Below are positions 1-6,231 of a DNA stretch of 7,442 nt, one piece after another. The translations under genes and the position numbers were made by a program. Numbering within the stretch: position 1 is the first letter of the stretch; each line of letters starts with the position of its first letter. The notes beneath the pieces are model-generated. The model ran no database searches. It saw nothing but the letters and a program-made list of their open reading frames with translations, and was not told the DNA's origin. The DNA is from Melioribacter sp. (GTDB lineage Bacteria > Bacteroidota > Ignavibacteria > Ignavibacteriales > Melioribacteraceae): positions 1 through 7,442 of the forward strand of contig JAENZU010000157.1 in NCBI GenBank assembly GCA_016841125.1. Direction: 5' to 3'.

Positions 1-372
1 AGGAAGCGAATATTTTTTAGGGTCAATTTTAATTCCGCCTTTGGCGCCGCCGAAAGGAACGTCAACAACTGCACATTTGTATGTCATCAAAGATGCTAAT
101 GCCATTACTTCATCCTGATCAACAGAGAGGCTGTACCTTATTCCGCCCTTAACAGGACTTTTATGATGACTGTGTTCGACTCTATATGCTTCTATTACTT
201 CATAATTTTTGTCGCCAATACGAATTGGGAAACGCATTCTGTAAACACTATTGCAAAATTTTATTTGCTCAAGTAAACCTTTGGGCCATTTAGTGTGTCC
301 TGCTGCATTATCAAAAAATCCAAGCACGTTCTCGAAAAAACTTGTATGCACGATTTTTTTCTTGGCTGGCAT
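1..372 (-). CDS. gdhA: Glutamate dehydrogenase (Glu/Leu/Phe/Val dehydrogenase family), N-terminal part, cut by the window edge
   Basis: The first 124 codons, from an ATG at 372, are open to the left edge. The product should be a cytoplasmic NAD(P)-dependent glutamate dehydrogenase that interconverts glutamate with 2-oxoglutarate plus ammonia. The visible part is the substrate-binding domain. Lys75 lies in VKGGIRY, Lys99 in MTYKCAV, and Lys111 in the active-site signature VPFGGAKGGIKIDP. The spacings of 24 and 12 residues equal those of Lys89, Lys113 and Lys125 in the Clostridium symbiosum enzyme. GGAKGG favours glutamate over leucine or phenylalanine dehydrogenase. A GGAGA ribosome site (378-382) sits 5 nt before the ATG. 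The NAD-binding domain lies outside the window, so cofactor preference and intactness cannot be judged. The gene is downstream of, and in the same direction as, the small zinc-ribbon gene, 110 bp away. Confidence 0.93.
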   Translation of the reverse strand, partial: MPAKKKIVHTSFFENVLGFFDNAAGHTKWPKGLLEQIKFCNSVYRMRFPIRIGDKNYEVIEAYRVEHSHHKSPVKGGIRYSLSVDQDEVMALASLMTYKCAVVDVPFGGAKGGIKIDPKKYSLP

Positions 373-404
373 TTTTATCTCCGCTATTGATTCTTGATTT
401 ATTA

Positions 405-433
405 ATTAGAAATATTCTTTCAATATCTTTCAA
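405..433 (-). promoter_or_regulatory. Candidate sigma70-type promoter for the glutamate dehydrogenase gene
   Basis: Read on the minus strand, TTGAAA (428-433) is followed after exactly 17 bp by TCTAAT (405-410). Each hexamer differs from the TTGACA/TATAAT consensus at one position. The predicted transcript would begin near 398, giving a 5' leader of roughly 26 nt that contains the GGAGA ribosome site. The region is very AT-rich, so a chance match is possible. Bacteroidota often use a different consensus (TTTG/TAnnTTTG), which I do not see here. No operator or riboswitch-like structure is evident in the 110-bp gap. Confidence 0.42.
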
Positions 434-482
434 ATTAGTTATTTGCAAAAAGTTTAGCAAATCCTATTAAAATTTTATGGAT

Positions 483-701
483 TTATCTGCCGACATATTT
501 CTTTAAAACTACTAATTCTGTTGAGCTATCTATCATCTCTCCGCATTTTTCACAGACAAAATCTACTCTTATGGGGCGGGCACTCATGCCGATAGAAAAT
601 AAAACCCATCCCCAACCGGAATAATGACACTTAGGTTTGATCATCGAATGAGATTTATCGTAACCGCATGAGCACTTTTTTTCTATTTTTTTAGAATCCA
701 C
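483..701 (-). CDS. Small zinc-ribbon-like protein of unknown function
   Basis: This is a 72-residue protein that I do not recognise as a named family. It has a CxC pair (Cys10, Cys12 in CSCGYDKSH), a lone Cys25 next to His26, and a CxxC pair (Cys50, Cys53 in CEKCGE). The two outer pairs, about 38 residues apart, fit a zinc-ribbon or rubredoxin-like knuckle fold. Between them is a Trp/Gly-rich stretch (YSGWGWVLFSIGMSARP). There is no signal peptide, so it is probably cytoplasmic. The start is GTG at 701. An in-frame TAA lies immediately upstream, and the next ATG (codon 20) would remove the first Cys pair, so GTG is the only start that keeps the motif. An AGG lies about 10 nt before it. It is divergent from the S41 peptidase gene (93-bp gap). 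Function is unknown; metal or nucleic-acid binding is only a guess. Confidence 0.68.
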   Translation of the reverse strand: MDSKKIEKKCSCGYDKSHSMIKPKCHYSGWGWVLFSIGMSARPIRVDFVCEKCGEMIDSSTELVVLKKYVGR

Positions 702-794
702 TTATGTTTACCTGATTAAATATTTATTTTAAATGAAAATTTAATTTTGATGCGTCTAATTTACGAATCTTAATTCACATATTGGAGAATCCTA

Positions 795-1031
795 ATGAAG
801 AAACTAATTGTTTTGGTAATTATATTTTCATTTCAATTCTTAACCGCACAAAACAAAACTTACTTTGTATCCGACCCGACTATTTCACCCAACTCTGATT
901 TCGTTGTATTTGAATATGAAGGTGATCTTTGGAAAGTTCCTGCCGATGGCGGAACAGCGTTAAGGATAACCGGTATGGAGGGTGAAGAATCAAACCCGGT
1001 ATTTTCTCTGGACGGCAAATGGAACGCTTGA
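795..1031 (+). CDS. N-terminal fragment of the S41 peptidase: signal peptide and first propeller blade
   Basis: This is the 78-residue stretch before the in-frame TGA. The ATG at 795 follows a GGAG ribosome site (784-787) with 7 nt spacing. Residues 1-18 form a Sec signal peptide: MKK, a hydrophobic core (LIVLVIIFSFQF), then LTA with probable cleavage before Gln19. This places the full protein in the periplasm or outside the cell. The mature start (NKTYFVSDPTISPNSDFVVF) and the GDLWKVPADGGTALRIT and FSLDGKW segments are typical of the first PD40/propeller repeats of tricorn-like proteases. Alone this fragment would be exported but too short to form a propeller, so it is not expected to work. 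Confidence 0.7.
   Translation: MKKLIVLVIIFSFQFLTAQNKTYFVSDPTISPNSDFVVFEYEGDLWKVPADGGTALRITGMEGEESNPVFSLDGKWNA
1029..1031 (+). other. In-frame TGA inside the S41 peptidase frame
   Basis: The codons around it are AAA TGG AAC GCT TGA AGC GGT CGT, giving GKWNA-stop-SGR. Homologues typically have GKWIAFSG here, so both the Asn two codons before and the TGA differ from expectation. That clustering makes a local sequence or assembly error as likely as a true nonsense mutation. Selenocysteine is unlikely: the position is not normally Cys, and I see no convincing stem-loop at the right distance. The base after TGA is A, which is not the leakiest read-through context. Confidence 0.9.
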
Positions 1032-1229
1032 AGCGGTCGTGTAGAAGGCAATTCCAACATCTATATTTTACCTGTAAACGGAGGACAAATTAAGCAGCTA
1101 ACATTTAATGATGCATCAGATGCTGCCCAAAGCTGGTCATGGGATTCCCAGTTTGTATTTTTTATATCGAACAGATACAACCGAAGCAGTGCTTATCGGG
1201 TTTCTATTAATGGAGGTACGCCAGTAAGA

Positions 1230-3944
1230 ATGTTTGATCACTATTTTAACAGAATTTTCAATTTTGCTGCTCATCCGAAAACCGGCGAGTACTATTTTAA
1301 TGAATCATACGAAAGTTATTTATCGGCAAATAGAAAAAGATATAAAGGGGATTTCAATCCGGATATAAAATCATATAATCCCGATACAAAGGAATTTAAA
1401 GTTTATACCGATTATATCGGAAAGGACATGATGCCCACAATAGACCGCGCGGGTAATGTCTATTTTATATCGGATGAATTCAACGATGAATATAATTTAT
1501 ACACATTTGAAAATGGATCTAAAAAAAGACTAAGCGATTTTACTACATCCATCATGCATCCCAGAGTAAGTGCCGACGGTAAGAAAGTAGTCTTCGAAAA
1601 GGATTATCAAATCTATATTTATGATGTTGCTGCAGGCAGCAGTAAAGTGCTGGACATTTCCCTGTTTGATATTAATACACTGCCTATTGCGAAAAAATTT
1701 GATGTGAGCAGTGAGATTACAAATTTCAATATTTCGCCTGATAATAAAAAGATTGTTTTTGTTTCCCGAGGCGAACTTTTTGTGTCGGATATCGAAGGGA
1801 AGTTTATTAAACATTTGAAAACCAATCCAAATGAGCGCGTAGTTGAAGTTGTCTGGCTAAAGGACAATCGGACAATTCTGTTCAATCAAACGGTTAAAGG
1901 CTACCTTAATTTATTTACAATAAAAGCAGACGGCAGCGAAGGTGAAAAGCAAATTACTTTTGAAAACCGGAGTAATAGAGAAATTCAAGTGAACGGCGAC
2001 ATGAGTAAAGTTTCATATTTCAGCGGACGTAATAAGTTAATGATGCTCGATCTCGCAAAAATGGAAAGTGAACTTTTAGTTGAGGATGAGTTTTGGGCGC
2101 TTTATGATTCACCGGCTTATTTTTCACCTGACGATAAATACTTACTATATAATGCTTTCAGAGATTTCGAAGAAGATATTTTTGTTTACGATTTTGAGCA
2201 GAAAAAATCGTTCAATATTACAAAAACCGGCGTCGATGAAACAGATCCCTACTGGTCTCCCGACGGGAAATATATATACTTCACGACAGATAGGTACAAT
2301 CCCTCGTATCCGGGCGGCGGAAAGGATTACGATATTTACCGCATTGCCTTGACTAATTTTGACAAAGAGTTTAGAGCAGATAAGTATGCAGAGCTTTTCA
2401 AAGAGGAAGAAAAAAAGGATGACGACGAAAAAGATAAAGAGGATGAAAAGAAAAAGGATGAAGAAAAAGAAAAAGTAGAAGTAAAAATAGATTTTGAAGG
2501 GATTAAAGATAGATGGGAAATTGTATCGGCTTATCCGGGCAATCAGCTTAATCCGCATGTATTTAAGGAGAAGGATGATACAATAGTACTTTTCACTTCC
2601 AAGCACGACGGACCTAAATATTCAATTTGGAAGCGGGTCTATAAACCGTTCGACACAGATGAGTTTAAGAAAATAGAGGGAGCGAATACAAGTTCAATTT
2701 TTCTCTCTAAAGCTAAGGATAATTATTATGTGCTATTCGGCGGAGATATTTACACTCTCGATTTATCCGGAAACAAAACTAAAAAGATATCTATCAGCTA
2801 TGACTTTGAAAGAAATATGAAAGAAGAATTTTCTCAAATGTTTTATGAAACATGGGCAAACATTGAAGAGAATTATTACGACGGTAATTTTCACGGCGTA
2901 AATTGGGAAAATATTCGTGATCGCTATTCGGAGTTTTTACCCTACTTGCGGAGCCGGGCAAATTTTAGAACTCTATTAAATGATATGCTTGGAGAATTAA
3001 ATTCTTCTCATCAAGGTTTTAGTTCGTCCGGCAAGGAGGAAGACATTTTCTACGATAACAAAACCGCAGTTACCGGAATTATATTTAAAAACGATAACCC
3101 TTATACTGTTGAACGAATCGTAAAAGAATCCACCGTAGATAAGGAAGGAAAAGATATTAAAGAAGGTGATGTATTGACGGCGGTGAATGGTGTTAAGATA
3201 GATAATGGAATGAACAGAGAGTATTATTTTACAAACGCATCTGTTCCCGATGAAATGGTCTTGACATTCAATAGAAATGGAAAGGAAATAGAAGTTTTAA
3301 TTCATCCGCAAACGCGCAGCCAACTTGATAACAATCTTTATGACGAATGGGAAAGAACTGCTCAAAAGAGAGTTGATGATAAAGGAAGAAAACGAATTGC
3401 TTATATCCACATGAAAGATATGGGTGAAACCGAGCTGAATAAATTTATAATTGAGATGACAAATGAAGCCCATTACCGGGATGCACTAATTTTGGATTTG
3501 CGCTATAACCGCGGCGGCAATGTGCATGATGACGTCCTCCAGTTCTTGAGTCAGAAGCCCTACACAAAATGGAAATACCGTGGAGGCGAATTTGCACCGC
3601 AGCCAAATTTTGCGCCGGCAGCAAAGCCGATTGTATTATTGATCAATGAGGTGTCGTTAAGTGATGCTGAAATGACCGCCGCAGGATTTAAAGAATTGAA
3701 ACTAGGAACTATCATCGGAACGGAAACTTATAGATGGTTGATATTTACTTCGGGTAAAACACTAGTTGACGGATCGTTCCACCGCATGCCTTCTTGGGGA
3801 TGCTACACTCTGGATGGTGAAAACATTGAAATGAATGGGGTAAAACCGGATATATATATTAATAACACTTTCAAAGATAGATTAGAAGAGAATGACCCGC
3901 AGCTAGATAAAGCTGTAGAAGTTATTTTGAATCAGTTGAAATAA
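1230..3944 (+). CDS. Main open part of the S41 peptidase: propeller, charged linker, C1, PDZ and catalytic domain
   Basis: This is the 904-residue open stretch after the TGA. Numbering below is for the full 1,049-residue reading. PD40-type blades include SADGKKVVFEKDYQIYIYD, SPDNKKIVFVSRGELFVSD, SPDDKYLLYN and SPDGKYIYFTTDRYN. Residues 536-560 are all Lys, Glu or Asp, a linker between propeller halves. From about 675 a tricorn C1-like region ends in ELNSSH, with Ser738-His739. A PDZ-like domain spans about 754-839 (GIIF..., IKEGDVLTAVNGVKI). The S41 domain follows with NEVSLSDAEMT, where Ser956 is the probable nucleophile followed by Asp957, and with Glu1012 in NIEMNGVKPD. These match tricorn Ser745/His746, Ser965/Asp966 and Glu1023 with a small steady offset. 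ATG 1230 is the first ATG after the TGA. A GGAGG lies 13 nt before it, rather far, and a product from there would lack the signal peptide. Confidence 0.85.
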   Translation: MFDHYFNRIFNFAAHPKTGEYYFNESYESYLSANRKRYKGDFNPDIKSYNPDTKEFKVYTDYIGKDMMPTIDRAGNVYFISDEFNDEYNLYTFENGSKKRLSDFTTSIMHPRVSADGKKVVFEKDYQIYIYDVAAGSSKVLDISLFDINTLPIAKKFDVSSEITNFNISPDNKKIVFVSRGELFVSDIEGKFIKHLKTNPNERVVEVVWLKDNRTILFNQTVKGYLNLFTIKADGSEGEKQITFENRSNREIQVNGDMSKVSYFSGRNKLMMLDLAKMESELLVEDEFWALYDSPAYFSPDDKYLLYNAFRDFEEDIFVYDFEQKKSFNITKTGVDETDPYWSPDGKYIYFTTDRYNPSYPGGGKDYDIYRIALTNFDKEFRADKYAELFKEEEKKDDDEKDKEDEKKKDEEKEKVEVKIDFEGIKDRWEIVSAYPGNQLNPHVFKEKDDTIVLFTSKHDGPKYSIWKRVYKPFDTDEFKKIEGANTSSIFLSKAKDNYYVLFGGDIYTLDLSGNKTKKISISYDFERNMKEEFSQMFYETWANIEENYYDGNFHGVNWENIRDRYSEFLPYLRSRANFRTLLNDMLGELNSSHQGFSSSGKEEDIFYDNKTAVTGIIFKNDNPYTVERIVKESTVDKEGKDIKEGDVLTAVNGVKIDNGMNREYYFTNASVPDEMVLTFNRNGKEIEVLIHPQTRSQLDNNLYDEWERTAQKRVDDKGRKRIAYIHMKDMGETELNKFIIEMTNEAHYRDALILDLRYNRGGNVHDDVLQFLSQKPYTKWKYRGGEFAPQPNFAPAAKPIVLLINEVSLSDAEMTAAGFKELKLGTIIGTETYRWLIFTSGKTLVDGSFHRMPSWGCYTLDGENIEMNGVKPDIYINNTFKDRLEENDPQLDKAVEVILNQLK

Positions 3945-3953
3945 TTAATTATT

Positions 3954-4072
3954 GAGGTTGTCTCAAATGTTTAATAAACTGTTAAAACGGTTATTAATAG
4001 TTTTAATTTTCGCTCGTATTCCCACATTTGAAAATGTGGGTTAATACTAAAGAAGTTTTTTGAGACAGCCTC
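3954..4072. mobile_element. 119-bp MITE-like inverted-repeat element, possibly acting as a bidirectional terminator
   Basis: The left arm GAGGTTGTCTCAAA (3954-3967) and the right arm TTTGAGACAGCCTC (4059-4072) are inverted copies matching at 13 of 14 positions. They enclose 91 bp with no coding capacity. That interior holds two further hairpins, at 3971-3997 (TTAATAA...TTATTAA) and 4021-4040. The arms begin 10 bp after the peptidase stop and end 3 bp before the stop of the convergent DUF547 gene, so the element fills the gap. Short length, terminal inverted repeats and no ORF suggest a miniature inverted-repeat element or an IS remnant. The arm sequence recalls IS ends, but I cannot assign a family. 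No clean target duplication is visible, only AT-rich flanks. On the plus strand the right arm is followed by TTTTATTTT, so it could also terminate the peptidase transcript. Confidence 0.55.
4021..4040. repeat. Perfect palindromic hairpin inside the intergenic element
   Basis: CCCACATTTGAAAATGTGGG folds into an 8-bp stem, CCCACATT with AATGTGGG, around a TGAA tetraloop. Arms of CCCACATTT and AAATGTGGG can be drawn as 9 bp if the loop is ignored. It is the most GC-rich stem in the convergent gap. Neither side carries a strong T-run, so by itself it is a poor classical intrinsic terminator. It may instead be a structural part of the surrounding inverted-repeat element. Confidence 0.6.
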
Positions 4073-4074
4073 TT

Positions 4075-4854
4075 TTATTTTGAAGGAATTGCGTTTAAAC
4101 TCCAATCATAATCTAAAAATTCGATTTCCCAATCGTTTAAATTTTTAAGAATACTCATCGATAAAGATTCCGGCAGATACTGGGCAATACACATTAGTAC
4201 ATCATTTTCACCGTCACCGAAATCTTCTTCGTACCAATCAAATATTTTAGAGATGATTGCTTTTCGATTTATGAGATCGAACTGATTTTTTGATTTATCG
4301 TTAAGAAATGAATTTGCCTGCTCAATTAATTGGGCATTCAGAGTGTGACCTCTGTAAGCCTCGTTTCTAAGCGGGGGACAGCTAACTGCGGCACATACAA
4401 GTGCAAAATGAATTTTAGGTTCGTCAAACTTTTTGCGAATAATCTCATGCTCAATATCATTCAGCGAAAATTCTTTGCCATTAATTACTACAAGTTCTTT
4501 ATCCCAAACCGTATTTGAAAAAACATAAGCCAGAATTTTTCCACCGCTGTGAAGATCTTCTATTGACTCAATCGGATAATTCTCAGCAACCACACTTAAA
4601 GTATATGCGTTGTAAACATTTATCCAAAAGGCAAGTTCTTCATTTTGATCCTTGAATTTTGCGGGATCAAATTTGGAAACAATCTCCAAATATTCATTTA
4701 GTCTAGAATTTCCAATTAAATTTTGATAATCAACCAAACCCCCATGGACATTAGCTTTGAGAATTTCATCAAATAATGAATGGTCAAATTGATTTGTCTG
4801 CGCGCTTATTGAGATTGCAAAAAGCAGGTATATAATACGATTAACTATTTTCAT
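4075..4854 (-). CDS. Secreted DUF547-domain protein
   Basis: This is a 259-residue protein of the DUF547 family (PF04784), whose biochemical role is unknown. A Sec signal peptide (MKIVNRIIYLLFAISISA, cut before Gln19) points to the periplasm or envelope. Hallmarks in order are FWINVYNAYTL (76-86), SLNDIEHEIIR (130-140), HFALVCAAVSCPPL (149-162) with Cys154 and Cys159, FDWYEEDF (205-212), and the terminal YDWSLN (249-254). The length is normal for the family and it looks intact. I place the start at ATG 4854; an in-frame TTG directly before it (4855-4857) is possible but less likely. No Shine-Dalgarno site is seen. The upstream gene's stop is only 4 nt away, so translation is probably coupled to it. 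It is the last gene of the right-hand operon and converges on the peptidase gene. From memory, DUF547 genes are found near TIGR04282/04283 genes elsewhere; that link is not shown here. Confidence 0.88.
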   Translation of the reverse strand: MKIVNRIIYLLFAISISAQTNQFDHSLFDEILKANVHGGLVDYQNLIGNSRLNEYLEIVSKFDPAKFKDQNEELAFWINVYNAYTLSVVAENYPIESIEDLHSGGKILAYVFSNTVWDKELVVINGKEFSLNDIEHEIIRKKFDEPKIHFALVCAAVSCPPLRNEAYRGHTLNAQLIEQANSFLNDKSKNQFDLINRKAIISKIFDWYEEDFGDGENDVLMCIAQYLPESLSMSILKNLNDWEIEFLDYDWSLNAIPSK

Positions 4855-4858
4855 CAAA

Positions 4859-5509
4859 TTAATAAATGGCTTTAATTTTTAATTTAAGATCTTTATTTCC
4901 CCCGTCCGCTGCAAGCCATTTATCGAGGTCTTCCTTTAAATCAATATCTAATTTTTCCTTCAGCAAACAGTAATTTAATTGAAGATACTCCAATCTCTCT
5001 CTGGTTTTTTCATAGACTTTATTCGTGCTGTATTCTATGTCTTTAAATATTTCTGGATAGAACTTTTTGGTACCCAGCAAATAATAACCTCCGTCAGGCG
5101 AGGGACCTATAACCGCATCGTGAGTTGACAGCATTTCAAATGCGTGCAATAAATCTGAGTGAGTATGCCCGGGTACATCTGTTCCGATTATAATTACTTT
5201 TTCGTATTCCAAATTGAAAATCTCATGGAATGAAGCTGCCATTTTTTCACCCAGGTCTTTACCTTTCTGCGCCGCATAATTAAAGGCATCGCCTGCCCAC
5301 TCCCTTACTTTGGATTCATGTTTTCCGTCTTCGAAAAATAAAAATGTGTCTATTGAATCACGTTTGAGTTTGCTTGATTCCGATAAAATATGCTCGGTAC
5401 AAAGCTTGTAAAAATCAGCGGCAAATTCTTTGCTGGTTTCTTCAGCTAGTCTGGTTTTAACCCTGCCCGGTTCAGGATATTTCAAAAATACGATCAATGC
5501 AGATTTCAT
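4859..5509 (-). CDS. GT-A-fold transferase of the TIGR04282 / DUF2064 family
   Basis: This is a 216-residue cytoplasmic protein of the nucleotide-sugar-transferase-like GT-A superfamily. Its features match TIGR04282 (rSAM/selenodomain-associated transferase 1, also labelled an arsenosugar biosynthesis glycosyltransferase). They are an N-terminal nucleotide-binding segment FLKYPEPGRVKTRLA (8-22), QKGKDLGEKM (81-90), GTDVPG (109-114, where many relatives have GTDCP), GPSPDGGYYLLG (135-146), and a terminal DIDLKEDLDKW (188-198). The acceptor and donor are not known for most members. ATG 5509 overlaps the TGA of the preceding TIGR04283 gene (ATGA), and the two families are frequent partners, so they probably act in one pathway. 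The length is normal and there is no membrane segment or signal peptide. The arsenosugar label should be treated as a family name, because no arsenic gene is visible here. Confidence 0.88.
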   Translation of the reverse strand: MKSALIVFLKYPEPGRVKTRLAEETSKEFAADFYKLCTEHILSESSKLKRDSIDTFLFFEDGKHESKVREWAGDAFNYAAQKGKDLGEKMAASFHEIFNLEYEKVIIIGTDVPGHTHSDLLHAFEMLSTHDAVIGPSPDGGYYLLGTKKFYPEIFKDIEYSTNKVYEKTRERLEYLQLNYCLLKEKLDIDLKEDLDKWLAADGGNKDLKLKIKAIY

Positions 5510-6177
5510 GAATAATACTCACTGTGAATTTTGTGCGCGTCACCAAACATTAAATAACGGCAGATATAAGTCGCATTCATTAATTGATTTTTTATCATCC
5601 CGTTTTGAGTAAATTTTCTAGCAGAGGTAATTGAATACTCAGGCAGCTTTCGAATTCCTCCCGTCTTTCTTACACGGCGCAGAAACTCAACATCTTCGAG
5701 TATCGGAATTTCTGCAAACTTACCAATTGAATTGAAAAAATCTTTTCTTACAATTATTGTTTGATCCCCGAAAGATGTAAACATTGTTTCAAATTTTGAA
5801 AACCAGGAATAAATTTTTAGAATTGAATTATCAATATCAAATTTGGTTTTGAACACCGCGCAGTTACAATCAGGATCAGTAAAATATTCACTAATTATTT
5901 CAAAAGCGTTGGGCGGTAAAATAGAATCGGCGTGAAGAAAAATCAGAATATCCCCGCTTGCGCTTGAGGCACCCTTATTCAGTTGTATTCCCCTGCTCCT
6001 CTCCGTTGCAAAAAGCTTAACCGGGTAACTCGACACAATATTTCTAGTGCTATCAAAACTGCCGCCATCAACGACAATTATTTCAATGTTATTATCGAAT
6101 TGCAGAATCGACGAAAGGCAACTGCCGATAATCTTTTCTTCATTGAATGTCGGTATAATAATAGAATATTTCTGCAT
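5506..6177 (-). CDS. Family 2 glycosyltransferase of the TIGR04283 type
   Basis: This is a 223-residue GT2 enzyme with a GT-A fold. The motifs are IIIPTFNEEKII (6-17), VDGGSFDST (36-44), the family-specific ERSRGIQLNKGA (59-70), FLHADS (80-85, the DxD-like metal/nucleotide site), GDQTIIVRK (137-145) and EDVEF (161-165). SRG-Q-N-GA together with LHAD is typical of TIGR04283 (rSAM/selenodomain-associated transferase 2). It presumably transfers a sugar from a nucleotide donor to an unknown acceptor on the cytoplasmic face. ATG 6177 is used and no Shine-Dalgarno site is evident in the 54-nt gap upstream. The gene ends in TGA, overlapping the next ATG by 4 nt, so the two are probably made in step. 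No transmembrane helix is obvious, and length and motif order are normal. Confidence 0.9.
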   Translation of the reverse strand: MQKYSIIIPTFNEEKIIGSCLSSILQFDNNIEIIVVDGGSFDSTRNIVSSYPVKLFATERSRGIQLNKGASSASGDILIFLHADSILPPNAFEIISEYFTDPDCNCAVFKTKFDIDNSILKIYSWFSKFETMFTSFGDQTIIVRKDFFNSIGKFAEIPILEDVEFLRRVRKTGGIRKLPEYSITSARKFTQNGMIKNQLMNATYICRYLMFGDAHKIHSEYYS

Positions 6178-6231
6178 ATATTTTTACTAAACAAAAAAAT
6201 TGGTAATTGAGTTTAACCGGAGTGTAAAAAT

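Larger units (their letters stand above)
795..3944 (+). pseudogene. Secreted tricorn-like S41 peptidase, interrupted by one in-frame TGA
   Basis: Read as a single frame, 795-3944 gives about 1,049 residues plus a TAA stop, the normal size for a periplasmic tricorn-like S41 protease. The only interruption is TGA at codon 79 (1029-1031). The frame is identical on both sides. The codons skipped between the two open stretches translate to typical tricorn propeller sequence (SGRVEGNSNIYILPVNGG, then WSWDSQFVFFISNRYN). In homologues the motif is usually SPDGKW-I-A-F-S-G, so the TGA stands for an aromatic residue; TGG to TGA would be a single change. The rest of the gene shows no frameshift or second stop, and all likely catalytic residues are present. 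Possible readings are a very recent pseudogene, a sequence error, or read-through. TGA ends the gene at 5506-5508, so the genome uses it as an ordinary stop. The next gene is convergent, so this gene probably stands alone as a transcription unit. Confidence 0.8.

Noticed and set aside
702..794. Divergent promoter pair between the small zinc-ribbon gene and the peptidase gene
   Set aside because: Promoters must exist here, but TTGATG (747-752) lacks a good -10 at 16-18 bp and TCTAAT (755-760) lacks a -35, so neither could be placed with confidence.
1029..1031. A genome-wide alternative code reading TGA as Trp or Gly
   Set aside because: The TIGR04283 gene ends with TGA overlapping the next gene's ATG in a classic ATGA junction, and the other complete genes contain no in-frame TGA.
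860..1060. Minus-strand ORF of 66 codons across the TGA site
   Set aside because: It is antisense to clear signal-peptide and propeller coding sequence and has no recognisable features.
1029..1075. Selenocysteine insertion at the in-frame TGA
   Set aside because: The position corresponds to an aromatic residue, not Cys, in this family. GGTC occurs only a few bases after the TGA and I could not draw a convincing SECIS-like stem-loop with proper spacing.
2145..2606. Minus-strand ORF of 153 codons rich in Phe, Leu and Ile, resembling a membrane protein
   Set aside because: It is the antisense of the Lys/Glu/Asp-rich linker of the peptidase, where GAA/AAA codons read backwards as TTC/TTT. There is no family resemblance or ribosome site.
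3945..4074. A small RNA gene or attachment site in the convergent gap
   Set aside because: The structure is better explained by terminal inverted repeats plus inner hairpins. There is no tRNA-like sequence, direct repeat or integrase nearby.
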